From Ochotona curzoniae (Eukaryota > Chordata > Mammalia > Lagomorpha > Ochotonidae), in NCBI RefSeq assembly GCF_017591425.1, contig NW_024466459.1, forward strand, positions 7,874,001 to 7,938,000: a DNA stretch of 64,000 nt. Direction: 5' to 3'. A program made the position numbers and the translations under genes. Each line of letters opens with the position of its first letter. The stretch's first letter is position 1. This document shows, piece after piece, positions 9,760 to 22,590 of this stretch. Below the pieces are notes generated by a model. That model saw only the letters and a list, made by a program, of their open reading frames with translations, was not told where the DNA came from and made no database searches.

Positions 9760-12700
9760 GTTTCCATGGAGATTTTCTAGTCTTCCCACCTGAAAATTCC
9801 CCTTTATCGTTTTTGCAACTCAATATTTTGATGACTATTATGTAGCTATGTATTTCGAAACATTTATTTTGTTCTTTTTATTGGAGAACTTTTCAATGGC
9901 TATAGATGTCTCAATTGTCAGGATTAACTTTTCGCAGAAGTTTAAAGAGCAAGACAAATGCTGGGGGGGATGGGAGACTAAAGAACGGACTCAGGGGGTT
10001 TCTGTCCTGGGAAGAGGGAGAAAGAGAGAAGCGGGGGAGGTGAGAGAAGCACAGCCAAGGAAACAAGAGCAGATACACCACATCAAGGGACCGGAAAGTA
10101 CAGTGGAGAAAGTGGAGGATGGGAGAGAGGAAGGAGGGAGGTTGGGTCTGCAGCTCGAAGCTGGAACTCTGGAACAGAGGTGCTGTCTTGGAGGGAGAGA
10201 AACCTAGGGGGAGGATGGGTCAGGGCTGCCTTCGTTCCTGCCCCCGGCTCTCTGCCTTGCAGACCTGGGTCGGTGCCTTGCTGTCCTTCCCATCAGAAAG
10301 GAAAGGGGCGGGAGTGGGGGGCTTCTGCCCAGGCCTCCTGATGCATGCCAGTTGCGCTGGTCCCTGTTCTTTCATCCCTGCTCACAGGAGGCCCTGACTT
10401 TGCAACCCGCACAAGCACATCTGGGCTTCATCAGCCCCCATGTCAGGAACATCTGCTGCCAGGAGGGGCCAGCTGACACAGCCAGCCTTTCTTAGGTACC
10501 GGTCCTGATCACCTCCAGCTCCAGGTCCTTCGTACTCCCTCTGGGAGTGAATCTAAGGACTTCCAAGACGATTCTAGAAATGTGTTACTGCCTCTAAGCT
10601 CAGCTGAGCCCTCTGTGGTCCAGGCGGCGGCAGGAAGGAGGACAAACAAGGACACAGAAGCCTGGGCAGAGAGTAGCTGCAAGCTCCCCCTTCCCCTCGG
10701 GCTCCAGACACACATGCTTCCCGAGGCTCCGGCTTCTTCTAGAACAGGACTGGGAGACAGAGGCCACACTGGGGGCCTCTCAGCTCCCGGGGTTCCTGTG
10801 GACTCCCACCTGCTGTGTCTGTGTCTCTCTCTGACCCCTCAAAGCCTGCTTTCCCAGCAGTGGAGTGCTGATGCCTTCCTCCCTGGCAGCTGGAGATGTG
10901 AAGGTGTCAGTGGGGAAGGGAGGGACACCCAGGCACCTGCTCTGCACGCCCCCTTGGCTGGAAGCTCCAGTTACCCAAGGCACCCTGTGCCTGCTGGGAT
11001 GCCCGCCTGGCCCCAGGCTGCTCCCGAGCATGGTCAAGCATCCTTAATGTTGTGCTAGATGCTCCCTTCTGGGGACCTGCCTTGGGGTGAGCCCGACCTG
11101 AGACCCGGGATGGCAAGTAGCACCCTCTCTAGGTTTAGGGGTTGTTGCCAAGGGGAACCGTGGATGTTCTAAGACATCGGAATAGGGGACAGAGGTCAGG
11201 GGACGAACAGGTGCAAAGTGGAATTGTTTATAGCTCTGTTCCGGATCAGCCCTGAATATAGCTCAAGTCCAGAACAGATGCACAGAACCCCAGCCCTCCA
11301 GCAGAGCCACCGGGAGCTGCGGGACGGTGGGCAGGGCAAGGGACGGTTCTCTTTCACCTCCCTCTCCTTGCTGACGGGAGCACCACTCCTCGTTGGAATC
11401 TTAAGCTATTGAAACTTCCACTCCTGAATCTGAGGTGGGAATTTAAATGGCTAATTTTGACCTCGGAGAAGATGGTAGGAAGATAAACATCTAAGGGGCA
11501 GGTGGGAAGGGTGAGAAACTTCACCTCTGCCAGCTATATGCACACGATTCGTTTATTGGCTGCACTCATTAGGGAGGTGGAAACTGGCGTCCGGAATTCC
11601 TTGGCCGGTGATTATTTGCTGGGTCGTAGTTTCACGAGCCACGGTCCAGTTGTGAAATCATGGATGGCAACCTTTGCATTTCGCAGCGGGAGAGCCCAGC
11701 CTCCAGAATCAACGCTGCTTGCAGGATGAACGTGCCTTGCAAGCGTTTGCAATGTTGCCCCACTCAGTGTCTTCATGGTCAGCATCCGTGCATGCAACCA
11801 AGTGCAGGCTGCAGATAGCTGGGAGAAGAATGTAGTTAAGCAGCCTCTGCTTGCTCGAGTCCCTGCGTGATACGGTGTAACGGCCACTTCTGTAGTGCTG
11901 ACAGGGCTCTGGTCCACCACGCCCCGTGGATCCCGAGAGGCGGTTGCGCTGCGTCTCCACCGTGATGCCCAATGCCAGCATCCCTAGTGGTGGGTTTGGG
12001 GAATGGCCCTGATGAAGGATCAGCCCATTCCACATCATGGGTCAGGGCAGCGTGATCAGAAACAGGGCACAGGCAGGTGACGGCTCACCGCAGCTGGTAG
12101 AAGGGAACAGTCGCTAAGCCAGACCCTTTGCTGTTTTAATCTCTGAGACCTTGGCAGGCATGGGAGGGGCGCCTGGCTCCTGTCTGAACAGATGGGCCTG
12201 CTTGCAAATACTTCCTGAGGTTCCCTCGAATGCACAACATCCTGTCTGGAGTGGGTGGCTGCGACTGAAGAGACCTCAAAGCAACACCTACCCCAGAGGG
12301 AGCAGCTGCTCCCTGCTGAACCAACAAGTCCCACACGCCACTGCCTCTTTGTTGGAGAGCGGGACCCTCTTATGCAGCAGGCTGGGCGTAGGCATTGAGA
12401 GCAAGGGGGAGGCTGGCTTCCCTGGCTTCCTGCCTTGGCAGGCAGCTGAGGGCTGAGGGCTGAGGTCTGGAGGGAACAGGTCAGGATAGGGACGGTGGGG
12501 ATGGGCGGCAGGTCCACGTATTGACTTTGGATGTGTCACGGCCGTGCTGGGCGTGGGGCCCGATCAGACAGTTTCTGCAAGAGCTGGCACTAATCTGGGA
12601 TAGGATCTTGCCTGGCCAAGCTCTCTGCCAGTCCCAGCCATGTCCAGTTTTCTTCTCAAGAATGGGCAGCCAACACTCGCCCTCTTGGCAGCAGGGTCAC

Positions 12701-13430
12701 ACTGCAGTCAAGGGAGAGGACCCTGCGCACAGCCAAGAGTCCCCAGTCTCACTTAAGCACAGTGCTGGGCCAGCACACTGCACTGTGACACCATGCCTCC
12801 CCATGCCTGCAGCGGTGAAAGTGGCAAACAGCAAACAGGGAGCTTCCCCTTGCTCCTGCCACACCCCCACGGAGTTCTTATATACAAAGGGGATATGGCC
12901 TCAGAATCCTTAACACCATGGTGCGGGGGCAGCCCCTGGGAGCTGACTCCAGAGCAGACGTCTGAGATGAAATGCACTTCAGCATTGTCCCTGGTCACTC
13001 CCGGTTTGCAAAGTCACGTTCACAGGTGAGCGTGGAGCAGGTGTGCTGGGGCTGAGTGAGTGACAGTTCACCGTGTCGAGAAGGGAGGGATTTTTGCTAG
13101 ACTGTGAGATTTCAAGTCGGAGTGGCCCTGAATTTGGCAGGAAAGCCAGCCTCCTGTGATCTGGGCTGACGTCACAGTCAGGATTCAGAGAAAGCGAAGC
13201 AACCAGGACTGGTGATTCCGCTGGCTGAGGAGCCCGTCCAATGTGCTCCTCCCCCATCTTCTTCCTAGACAGGGGCCTTGGAAGTCAGCTTCCAGGCTTG
13301 GGGGCAGTGAGGGCCGAAGGAGGGGGGCCCCAGGAAAGCAGGGAAGCAGGGCCCCAGGCAACCAGGTTTGTGTGTGTATATGTGTGAATTGGTGATGTGC
13401 TATGGGTGTTAAGGGACAGCTGTTGCCAAC
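9760..13430. other. SINE-free unique sequence
   Basis: About 3.7 kb without a recognisable recent repeat. It starts AT-rich (9760-9950), passes through a purine-rich run (9960-10210, G/A-rich on plus) and becomes GC-rich. The open frame 10582-11058 has a low-information Leu/Ser/Pro translation. I see no exon with convincing splice sites or a conserved domain. Confidence 0.5.
11400..11740. other. Candidate conserved noncoding element
   Basis: Includes 'ggaatttaaatggctaattt', 'agatggtaggaagataaaca', 'attcgtttattggctgcact' and 'ggtgattatttgctgggtcg'. These are ATTA, GATA and TTTATT cores in non-repetitive sequence with retained CpGs. Proposed on texture only. Confidence 0.3.
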
Positions 13431-13437
13431 CTAAAGT

Positions 13438-13662
13438 AATGGCTCAATGATTGATTAATCCTTGCCTTTTAAGTGCTGGGATCCATACGGCACCAGTTCA
13501 TGTCCTAGCTGCTCCACTTCCCATCCAGCTCCCTGCTGTGGCCTGGGAAGGTCATGGAGGATGGCCCAAACCTTGGGACCCTGCACCCTTGTGGGAGACA
13601 AAGAAGAAGCTCCTGGCTTTGGATTGGCTCAGCTCTGGCTGTTCACTTGGGGAGTAAACCAG
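13438..13662 (+). mobile_element. CSINE, sense, tail truncated
   Basis: Sense copy: degraded head, then 'aagtgctgggatccatacgg', 'agctgctccacttcccatcc', 'gcctgggaaggtcatggagg', 'gaagaagctcctggctttgg', and ends at 'cttggggagtaaaccag' without the CT-rich region or A tail. Confidence 0.85.
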
Positions 13663-14563
13663 TGCCTGGCCGGGCTTAAGATGCTTCTAGTGCTAGAGCA
13701 ACTAACAAGGCACCTGGCAGGCTCTCACCACTGGCAAGGCTGAGTGGGCTCAGTGGGGTGTGTGCTCCCTTCTCTGCACCTGGAGGCCGGCTTGGCTGCT
13801 GCGGGGAGGGTGGCCGGGGGTGACTGTGGCTGGTCTGCACAGCAGCTGCCTCAGCCCCATGGTTGGCCCTGTGGCAGTCGCTTCCCTGCTGTGTCCCCTT
13901 AGGCATCTTCTGCAGCCTCAGGGCTGGCAAAACCTGGACAGGCTCCAGCAGAGACCTTAGAACCTGGGGTATGGAGGGGACAGGGGCTCAGAGCAGAAGG
14001 GGGCTTCCTGGAGGGGGAGGAATGCACAAGCCAGGTCCTAGAGCCTTGAAAAATGGAGGAGATGCTGGACAGCCCAGCTGGACACGGTCAGCACCCGCTG
14101 CTCTCTAAGCATTACTATGGGAAGACCCAAGAGGAAAGTGGAAAGCAGGTTGGGCCCACGGAACCTGGAAAGAAATTGCACGAGAAGCTTCAGTCCTCAG
14201 AGGGCACAGGGCCAGGAGAACCAGCCCACGTGGACCAGACCCCGTGGGAACTGCAGGGGATATAGCAGTCTCCCAGCTACCTCTGGGCTCTGACGTGCTG
14301 GGCTGTGGTCCTAAATGGACTCAACCCTTCAGCAATTGCGCTGCCCTTGTCCCCAGTCCCAACAGCCCGCCCCACACACACACTTGCACTGGCCATGCAC
14401 TAGGGTCCCATCCGTAGCGAATTCCCCTCCTGACACCTGCTTGGCTCTGCAGCTGTGGGGCTGCTAAGAGCAGGGGAAGGCAGCCTCCCTACCTGCTGGG
14501 CCAGCCAAGGGGTCTGCATGCTCAGGTGAAAATCTCAATGGGACGGGATGCTGATGGGAGCTT

Positions 14564-14733
<170 letters not shown>

Positions 14734-14739
14734 CTGGTC

Positions 14740-16090
14740 TACCCATGATGAGGAGGCAAAGTGGGGGGGGAGTCTAGTCCAGTGACAGAGCTGGGGCTCT
14801 GCAGCCTGGCGGACGCCCTGAAAACAGCCACCATCCATGGTTCCATCTGTGGTCACCTTGCCTGTCTTGCACTCAGTTCCACACAGGTCACTGCTCCCAG
14901 GGGCCTGTGTGAAGTGCGAAGACGCTGATGTCAAACAGACCCACTCCTCAGGACCCACAGCCAGAGGTGACAAAGTGGCCTTGGAAGGGTGCTGTCTTTG
15001 GGGCCCTGTGCTGTATTGCTCAGAGCTGTCAGGCAGAGTCCAGCTGGCGTGGAGAAACTTCCAGCTGTGTCCTTCCCCATCAAGGTGGTGCTTCATTTCT
15101 TGGGATGTGTGGGTGCAGGGCAGGCCTTGTACTTGTTCAGGCTGTGCACATTTGTTCACCTTTCTGACCTTGTGGGCAGAGGAGGAGCCAGGCTATTGAC
15201 ATGTGGTCCACAGATATAAAGGGTGTCCCAAGGTTTCATTACTGTGGCAGCTCCGCCTTCATTAAGGCCCCAGCCAGGGGTATGAATCAACCTGCTCGGT
15301 GCCCCAGGGCCCAGGCTCACAGCTCCGTGCTGGGCTCTACCCCACAGCTGGGGCGATCTGTGTAGAGGCACTGGGTAGGTCATAGGCCTGTACAATCAGT
15401 GACCAGGGGATGGGGGTCCCAGTCAGGCTGCAGCCAAATGTGTGGACAGCAGGGCAGGGGCAGCTCTCCAGGCCCCACCATCCCCAGTGTGCCCACTGAG
15501 CCATGGCAAACCCAGCTCCCTGAAGCGAGCATGGGTCAAGTCAGCAGGTATGGACAGGTTGGCTTTTGCAGAGGAGTGATGGGCCGAGCCTGGGAATGGC
15601 TGCTGGGTGGCACTGGGAGCGGTCACTGTCCCTTAATGGGGTCAGAAGCTGGGAGCTCCTGGCCATAGCTGCGCCCAAGCCAAGGCTACAGGAAAGAGTG
15701 GGAGCAGATGACAGGAATGGCTTCATTCAGCAATGAGCATTGGGTTGCTGGCACCCCCGAGCATCAGGAGGGCATCAGGTATGAATCCAATGATGGTATG
15801 TGTGCTCCTGGGTAGGTGTAACGGTGGAACTTCTCACTCAGACCTTCACCAGCCCAGACTACAACAGCCAGCATCTCCCTGTGTGTGAGGTACCACAGGG
15901 CCTTCTGTAGGACCTTCTGTAGGGCCTTCTGGCCTGAGTCATCTCTGTCTTCCTGGGCAGTCGTCAAGGCCAGAGGTGAACTGGGATTGGTGCTGGTGAC
16001 TAGACCGTCTGGGAAGTGGAAGAAAGCAACAACATGATGGTGACATTGACTGGGGACAAGTGATGACCACGTAGCCCCTTGGGGCCCCTG
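14740..16090. other. GC-rich unique sequence, no gene seen
   Basis: Repeat-poor sequence with overlapping open frames on both strands (for example 14837-15199) and no recognisable domain. A small 12-bp repeat at 15899-15931 is listed separately. Confidence 0.5.
15899..15931 (+). repeat. 12-bp tandem repeat, about 2.8 copies
   Basis: The unit CCTTCTGTAGGG recurs with one or two changes: 'ggccttctgtag', 'gaccttctgtag', 'ggccttctgg'. A very short local duplication. Confidence 0.8.
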
Positions 16091-16099
16091 GCAGGTGGG

Positions 16100-16111
16100 G
16101 CCACCTGGTGG
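16100..16111 (-). promoter_or_regulatory. CTCF-type core motif, minus orientation
   Basis: GCCACCTGGTGG matches the reverse complement of the CTCF core CCASYAGRKGGC at all twelve positions. The same bases contain an E-box-like CACCTG/CAGGTG. A core match alone does not prove occupancy. Confidence 0.45.
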
Positions 16112-16164
16112 CGACCCTGGTAATGGCTGGTTCCAGGGCTCCAGGTGGGTGGCCATATTCTCAG

Positions 16165-16330
16165 GTCCCTATTCCTGCAGCCGACAAGCTTTCCCACTCT
16201 GCATTCCGTCCACGCAGCTCTAAATATTAAAATGCATTGGCGGAGAAATTGCAATAGGGAGCTGAGGGCAAGACGCCGCTGTGAGTTGGGCAGAGGAAGT
16301 GAGAATGGATTTCCTCTGCCTACCGCCAGG
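16165..16330. other. Candidate conserved noncoding element
   Basis: Short AT-rich island with 'ctctaaatattaaaatgcat' and 'ttggcggagaaattgcaata'. It has MEF2-like CTAAATATTA and octamer-like ATGCAT features. Repeat-free; role inferred. Confidence 0.35.
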
Positions 16331-16399
16331 CAGTGTGTGTAAGTAGGGCAGCTGCAGGTGCAATGGGAGCAGGAAGTGGCGCTCTGCGGGCTGTGCATG

Positions 16400-17320
16400 A
16401 GGTGCCTCTGCAGAGGGTCCCCCCCCCAGGGGGTGGTGATACCCTTGTCCCTCACGCCGCTCCTCCCTAGGTCATCCCAGAGGTTGCTCTGCTGGCCAGC
16501 TGTGGGCCACAGCCCCAGGGCAACAATTAAAAATAAGTGAAACAAAGTAAGTAAAAATGAGAGCAGACAGGTAGAGTCCAGTGTGTGTGTGTGAGACTCC
16601 AGTGTCTGAGCTCTAGAGCTGGCAAGAGATGCTGGCAACTCCCACCCCTGACTCCTGCATCTTTGTCCTTGAATCTTGCTGTGTGTCCCTTCTGCTGTGT
16701 AAGTGTCTTTGCCTTCTTTCCTTCTTTTATTTGCAGCACTCCTGCAGCCGGCACCCGCACCCACCAGAGACGGCCAGGACAGGGTGCCCAGCTGGGTTCT
16801 GCCTCCCTACTCCCTCCAGCCTACTTTGAATGCAGCCGGCTGGTCAATCCCCCTGAGATGTGGCTTTGGGGTTTTTTTCTCTTCCCTGTATATAAATCTT
16901 CTATTTATCCCAAGCTATCGGCAAAACCCACATCTAAAACCTTTGTATTATGGGTTCCACACTCCTCCCCACCGCCCTCCCGGAGCACCCATACCTGCCT
17001 GCTGGCTCCAGTGCCTGCCACCCTTTGCCTTAGCTTGTCCCTAGAGGTCCTGAGCTGCTGTTCTCTTGGGGGCATCTTGTCTGGCATAGCTCCAACCCCT
17101 CCTCCAAAACCCAGGCTGAATCTGATCTCTGGGCAGACCCATCTGGGACAAGAGCAAGCCGAGCCCCTCCTCTGCCCTTGGGACTCCTCCACAGGTTTAT
17201 TGCAAGGAATTCATCCCCTGCTGCCTTGGGTCTATTTCCTTAAGGGCTGGCACTTTTAACTCTTCGGGGGTGAGTTACTTTTGCTTGTTTATGCCTTGTG
17301 ATCTCTTAGAGACAGGTGCC
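16400..17320. other. Unique sequence, no gene seen
   Basis: Mixed composition with a short (TG)n at 16578-16593 and a T-rich 'tctatttatcccaagctat' stretch. The 224-codon open frame 16585-17259 is Leu/Ser/Pro-rich, with no domain and no repeat identity. Confidence 0.45.
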
Positions 17321-17324
17321 TTGA

Positions 17325-17490
17325 CTTTTTTTTTTTTGAGACTTTTTAAATTTGAAAGATGGAGAAAGAGAGAGAGAGCAAGCTGTTGGCTCACTCTCCA
17401 AATGGTCACAGTAGCCTGAGCTGGAGCAAACTGGAGCCAGGAGCTAGGAATTCCATCCAGGTCTCCCATGTGATGGCACAATGCTGTTCC
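17325..17490 (-). mobile_element. CSINE fragment, antisense, head missing
   Basis: Starts with T12 (the inverted A-tail), 'aaatttgaaagatggagaa', a GA run, 'ttggctcactctccaaatgg', 'gagccaggagctaggaat' and 'ccaggtctcccatgtgatgg', then stops. The upstream half of the element is absent. Confidence 0.85.
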
Positions 17491-17737
17491 CAGGGAGCAG
17501 CCTCATCCGAATGACCTCAGCCATGCTCTTCCTTTTTGCCTCCGTGTGCACACTGCTGGCATCTATCCTCTCTGTTCCCCACTCCCCCGGACCTCAGCCA
17601 CCTGAGCCACAGACACCGGCAGCCCCATGTGCCCCAAACCAAGATGAGGGAATGAGAGGCCCAGTGAGGCTGGGTGATGAGTGAATGAATCGATGGTCTC
17701 TCTGGACCAATTTCTTCCCTTTCCTTCCCTTCCTTCT

Positions 17738-18047
17738 AAGATGTATTTGCTTTTATTGGAAAGGCAGATATAGAGAGAAGGAGAGACAGAGAGAAAAACC
17801 TTCAGTCCATTGGTTCACTGCCCAAGTGGCCACAACAGCCAAAGCTGAGCCAATCAGAAACTAGGAGCCAGGAGCTATTTCTGGGTCTCCCCTGTGGTTG
17901 CAGAGTCCCAGGGCTTTGCGCCATCCTCCAGGCTACAAGCAGGGAGCTGGAAGGGAAGTGGAGCAGCCGGGATATGAATTGGGGCCCTTATGGGATGCCA
18001 CACTTGCAGGTGGAGTAATAGCCAGTTGAGCCATTGTGCTGGCCCCT
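17738..18047 (-). mobile_element. Lagomorph CSINE, full length, antisense
   Basis: 'aagatgtatttgcttttatt', 'ggaaaggcagatatagag', 'ttggttcactgcccaagtgg', 'gggagctggaagggaagtgg', 'agttgagccattgtgctggc'. The 'ggaaaggcagatata' tail and 'cttatgggatgcc' body fit the pika-like subgroup better than the common rabbit form, in my recollection. Confidence 0.9.
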
Positions 18048-18374
18048 CAGGACCCATTTCTACTGCCCAACCAACTCACTTGGCTTCCACCACGCACCCT
18101 GTGCTGCTGAGTTCTTAGAAGCAGCTTACTCCCTGGCTGTCCTTCCTCCACAGACTCCACTTCCTCCCCCTGTGACTGTGCAGGTACCTTACCTATTCCC
18201 TTGGTGGCCTCTCTCTGTTCATTCTGCTGCTGTGGCTGCTGGGCCTCATCCTCTTTCCTGTCCCAGACACTGCTCCTGGTGCTTGTCTTTATTCTGCCCT
18301 ATTAGCTGCTTCCTCCTCCCAGCCACCTGTATCCCAGGCACCTGCTCCAAGTGGATGGCTCTGCCCATTCCTTG

Positions 18375-18440
18375 AGGTACTTGTTCCATCTCATGGGGAC
18401 ATGGCCTTCAAGAAGCCCTGCTTAGCCTTTGAGTGTGCTG
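18375..18440 (+). mobile_element. Possible L2 3'-end fragment
   Basis: 'ggacatggccttcaagaagc' followed by 'cctgcttagcc' resembles the L2 LINE 3' region ('tcaccttctcagagaggcct' type). Short and old. Confidence 0.3.
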
Positions 18441-19559
18441 TGTGCACTTGGGGGTGGGCTTGCAGGGAGAGAGGGCCAGTGACGCAGACCCCAGGGCAGG
18501 TGGTGGAGCCCTCGGGAAGGAGCAAGCACGGCGGTCATGTGCACTTTCCTACAAACGGAGAGGGCTGTGGCACCACGGTACCAGGCCAGACTCTGCAGTG
18601 GGTGATTGGGTGCCCCAGGGAGACTGTTGGCAAGGATGGCGCTGGTATGTGGGGACACAGCACAAGCCTCCTGCAGATGCCAGAGTGGCAGCATTACCCA
18701 GGCAAGTGCCCTCTCTGGAGGTGGACAGGGTTGGTGGAGAGAGGAGGGGACAAGAGGACAGGGGGAGTGGCTGGGGATGCATGCTCAGAAGCTGAGCTCT
18801 CTGACACCCCAACATACACACGGGCCTTATGCCCACCAACCTGGGCCTGCTCTGCTTGGGTACGTCAGGGATCACAGCTGATGATTTCTGGTCCCCTGCG
18901 TGAGTGGCCTGGGGCTTCCCTAGCAGGTGATGCCACACTAGGTGGCTCACAGCAGCAGGAAGTGACTCCCTCGCAGTCCTCCTGGGGTGGCGATGGCAGG
19001 GTGTGCATCCTCTGCTCTTGGGTCTGCCCTCTGCCAGCTCTGGGCTCTGGTAACTGCCATGGGTAGGCTGGTCCAGACCCTGACCTGGGCCCTGACCTTG
19101 CCTTCTTTGGCCTGGACCTGTGGTTGCCTCTGTCTTCCTCCTGGGATTGTCTCTTCCCCGGCACCACCAGATAACCCACGATCACCGCCCCATTTTAAGA
19201 CCCTTCATGGAGGACAGAACAAATCGATCAACCACTCCAGCCAAGTGTTGGCAGTGAATATCTGGGCAAATGGAGACTCTAAGGTGGACTGTGTCAACCA
19301 GTGGATTCTGGACAGATTTCATCGTGCTTGGAGTGGCAAGATCGGCAGTAATTTGGAGCTGTTGAAATATTGAAACCTCCTGAACAGGACCCTCAGAGCA
19401 TGCTCCACACTGGGGACCCTCGGGCGGTATAGGGTGGCTGTCCTCTATCCTAGGGTGCAGATGCGCTTGGGAGGCTGGGTGTGGCTTCACTCCTTGTCTC
19501 CCCACTTCCCCCAGATACAGGAAGGAAAAAAAAAAGAATGTGGAAATGGTGATCTCACC

Positions 19560-19690
19560 CACCTTCCTGTAGCCTTTGACCCTAATCACCCCAATCAACT
19601 ATGTAAAAATCATCAAAAATAATTAATAATTTACCAAATAAGAACCTTCATGGGATAACAGCGAAGGTTTTTTTTTTTTTTCTTTTTTTG
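19560..19690. repeat. A/T-rich tract with T14-C-T7
   Basis: An AT-rich stretch ('atcatcaaaaataattaata') is followed by a T-run with one C near 19667-19689. It could be a degraded retroelement tail, but no element body is recognisable on either side. Confidence 0.5.
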
Positions 19691-19751
19691 CTAAGTAAGT
19701 TGCCATTCACGGTTTCTGAGGATAAGGTTCGCATGGGGACCCGAAGCCCCC

Positions 19752-19850
19752 TGACTGTGTGACCTTGGAGAAGCCACTTACCCTCTCTGAACAGTACCCA
19801 GCTCATCTGTCAGCAACGCTGCGGGGCAGCGTGAAGATCCATGGCACAAG
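19752..19850 (+). mobile_element. MIR fragment
   Basis: 'actgtgtgaccttggagaag', 'ccacttaccctctctgaaca' and 'cccagctcatctgtcagcaa' align clearly with the MIR consensus ('gtgaccttgggcaagtcact', then 'taacctctctgagcctcagt', then 'ttcctcatctgt'). Confidence 0.75.
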
Positions 19851-20204
19851 GTGCCTGGGTGCATTTTACAAATGCTCCACATTAGCCAAAAACGTCTGTT
19901 CCTCCCATCCGTGTGTCCTACCGGCCCAGGGTTGTCCATGGCTGCAGCATGGGGTGGGGAACCCTACAGACCCTAAAGAAAGAAAGGGGTGCCCGCCGGG
20001 GAGCCCCAGAGTGAACTCATCTGTGGTGAGAGGTGGAAGGGGGGTGGCAGCAGCGGCTGCCTTGCCTGACTCTGCTGCTGTTTGCTATTCCTGGGCTGAA
20101 CACCCCCAAGCTCGGATTGGGCTCGAAGCAGGACTGTCTGGAGTGATGTGGCGACAGGATGATGGATGGCACGCAGGCCTGGTTTCTGACACTGCGGCAC
20201 AGAC

Positions 20205-20520
20205 TCCGCATCCTTTATCTGGAGCCGCCGCTGGCGGAAGGCTGCAAATAAGCAATCCAGTTACAGGGATCCCTGATAAAATTCCATTACGGCCCCGGAG
20301 ACAATCACGCCGGATTCAATCCGCGCGGCAGGCAGGGGAGGCGAGGGGCATGTGGGGAATGCGGTGTTGCCACTGGGGAAATTTTCCCTGAGCCCGGAGG
20401 CTCTCACGCCAGGAATTCCATAAAAGTTGCCGGTTTGATCAGAGACCCAAACCATCGCTGACAGCCAATTGTCTTTGCCATTTGCTCCTCGATGAAAATT
20501 ACCCAGGAGGTGGCCCTGGG
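20205..20520. other. Candidate conserved noncoding element
   Basis: About 300 bp without repeats, with 'gcaaataagcaatccagtta', 'ataaaattccattacggccc', 'caatcacgccggattcaatc', 'ggaattccataaaagttgcc', 'aattgtctttgccatttgct' and 'gatgaaaattacccaggagg'. 'GGATTCAATCC' is a near-perfect inverted pair of GGATT half-sites. The mix of retained CpGs and AT-rich cores suggests constraint; conservation must be checked by alignment. Confidence 0.45.
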
Positions 20521-21942
20521 CTGTGCTGTTGCCAGGGGGCCGGGACCTTGGTGTTGTAGTTGATTGGGTTTTGATGAAGATGCTGGGCTTTCCCAGGGGG
20601 ACTTGGCCGCGGGAGGCCAGCTAGAGGCAGTCGTCGCTTTCTGGCCTGCAGCTGATACATCACCACCTGTTGATGTCCAGGAGGAAATATACATTTCTGC
20701 CCCCTACCCAGACCCTTCTTTGGGGATCCTGAGAGTCTGGTTGAGATATGAGGGAGGTAGGGAACTGGTGGGGGCACTCTCCCAGCATTCCTTGCTCCAG
20801 GCAGCCTCTATCCTGCCTCCCCTTCCAATGTCCCCTTGAACTCCTTCCTTATCTGCCGTGGGGCCACGCGTCCCCCAGCTTCTACCTCAAGGGGCTGCAC
20901 TGAGGGTTCTCCAAGCCAAGGTGTGTCTCTCAGGCAAAGTGTCTCCCACGCCCTCCTCTGCACACACTCTGCCAATGTGCAGGGGTTTCCAGGGTGGTGC
21001 AGGCACAGTGGCAAGGGTTTTGCACGTCCTGACTCAGTCGATTCTGCCTGGGAGGTGGATGCTGTGTTTGGTCCCAGTTTGTGAGGGCAAAGCTGAGCCA
21101 TAGCCATTCAAGTCCTGGGCCAGGGTCCCACGGTTTGTCCAGGACAGAGAGCTCAGTCCTAGACCTGAGAGCGCCCCACTCCCACCCCATGGCTATATGC
21201 CGTGCAGGTCATGTCTGACCGCAGCTCTTACTCTTAGCCTCCTTTCAGCTCACCCCAGTAATGTGCTGCCCCCCAAGGCAATGGCAAGGCTGATCAGGGC
21301 TGGGCTGACCTCCTGACCTTGCTCTTAGCCCTTAGAGTTGAAGGGAGAGCAGCTTCCACAGGACAGGGCTCACCTCCAGGGGTGGGACTGGGCTGGAAGC
21401 TAGGCCCCGAGGTTCCCTGCTGGGCCCTGGCAGCCTGCACCTGGCACAGTCAGAGCACATGCCAGCACTCCCACCATCCATCTGGACAACGCGTCATCCC
21501 AGGTTCCCAGCTGGGCTCCTTCCAGACTTGCAAAGTATGCTGTCTCTTCCACCTGACTCTGGGGGCTTTACTTCTGGCTTGGGGACCTGTTCTTCCCTCA
21601 CACGTGGCCAGCTCTCCTGCCCGCAGTGGCTGCACCCAGAGGCCCCCCAGCATGAGCTGCCCCCACCACTTCCTTGGGATCCAGGAACCCAGCTAAACAC
21701 ATTTTCAGTACTGGTGACTTGTGGGCACTGGATGTGAATTTGCATCCTCCTGTCTCAGCTTTCAGAGTCCAGCAGAGGCCACACTGCCGAGTGCTCCAAG
21801 GGGACATAAAGAACCAAGCACTCTCTCGTGCTTGCTGAAACACAAATCTGAGGTCCACGTTTTCCATGGTCTCTTCCCTGTCTCCTTTCCCTCTCCTTCC
21901 TCCTACTCCTCCTCCCTCTCCTCTCCTTCATCCCCTTCCTCC

Positions 21943-22208
21943 ATAAAAAGGATTTATTTATTTGAAAGACAGAATTAGAGAGAGACAGAAACCAAGAAAG
22001 CGAGTGAGAAAGAGATCGTCCATCCGCTGGCTCATTCCCTCAATGTCCACAACATGCAGGCCTCCCGTGTGAATGGCAGGAACCCAAGTCCTTGAGCCAC
22101 CTAGGAGCTGCATTAGCAGGAAGCTGGAGACAGGAGCTCAAAGAACTGGAAGTCAAGCCCAAGGCACTCTGGCATGGCATATGTCATCCTAACCCACATC
22201 TTAACTGC
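21943..22208 (-). mobile_element. Lagomorph SINE, older subfamily, antisense
   Basis: 'aaaaaggatttatttatttg', 'aaagacagaattagagagag', 'ccatccgctggctcattccc', 'gcattagcaggaagctggag', 'aagcccaaggcactctggca' and 'catatgtcatcctaaccc'. The 'agcccaaggcactctg' head differs from the other copies here and marks a distinct SINE subfamily. Confidence 0.82.
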
Positions 22209-22590
22209 TTTTTCTTCTTACAAAATCATGGATGCTCTCTTTGAAGCTCCACCCCATGATCTCATCTGAGTCAGGCTCCATGTCCACCTGCCCTTGGCAT
22301 GTGAATTTCAGGATCACCTTTCCAACACGTGACACTTGGGGTGGGGGGCACACAGCCCAACCACCGCCAGCCTCTTCACTTCCTTTTAGTGAGACTTCCC
22401 CCAGGACCAGCCAGGGTTCCCCCTTGGAGAACAGGGGACAGGAGGGTTTCTAGAGGGAGCTAGCCCTGCCCAGCACTCTGAATGCTTCTCTGGGGCTCCA
22501 ACACATTTCAGGAAAGCACTACCAGGGCTGATGACCACTTGCCCTAGCAGGGAAGGCCATCATTGCCTTCTCCCTCATCTGCCCAGCGGT

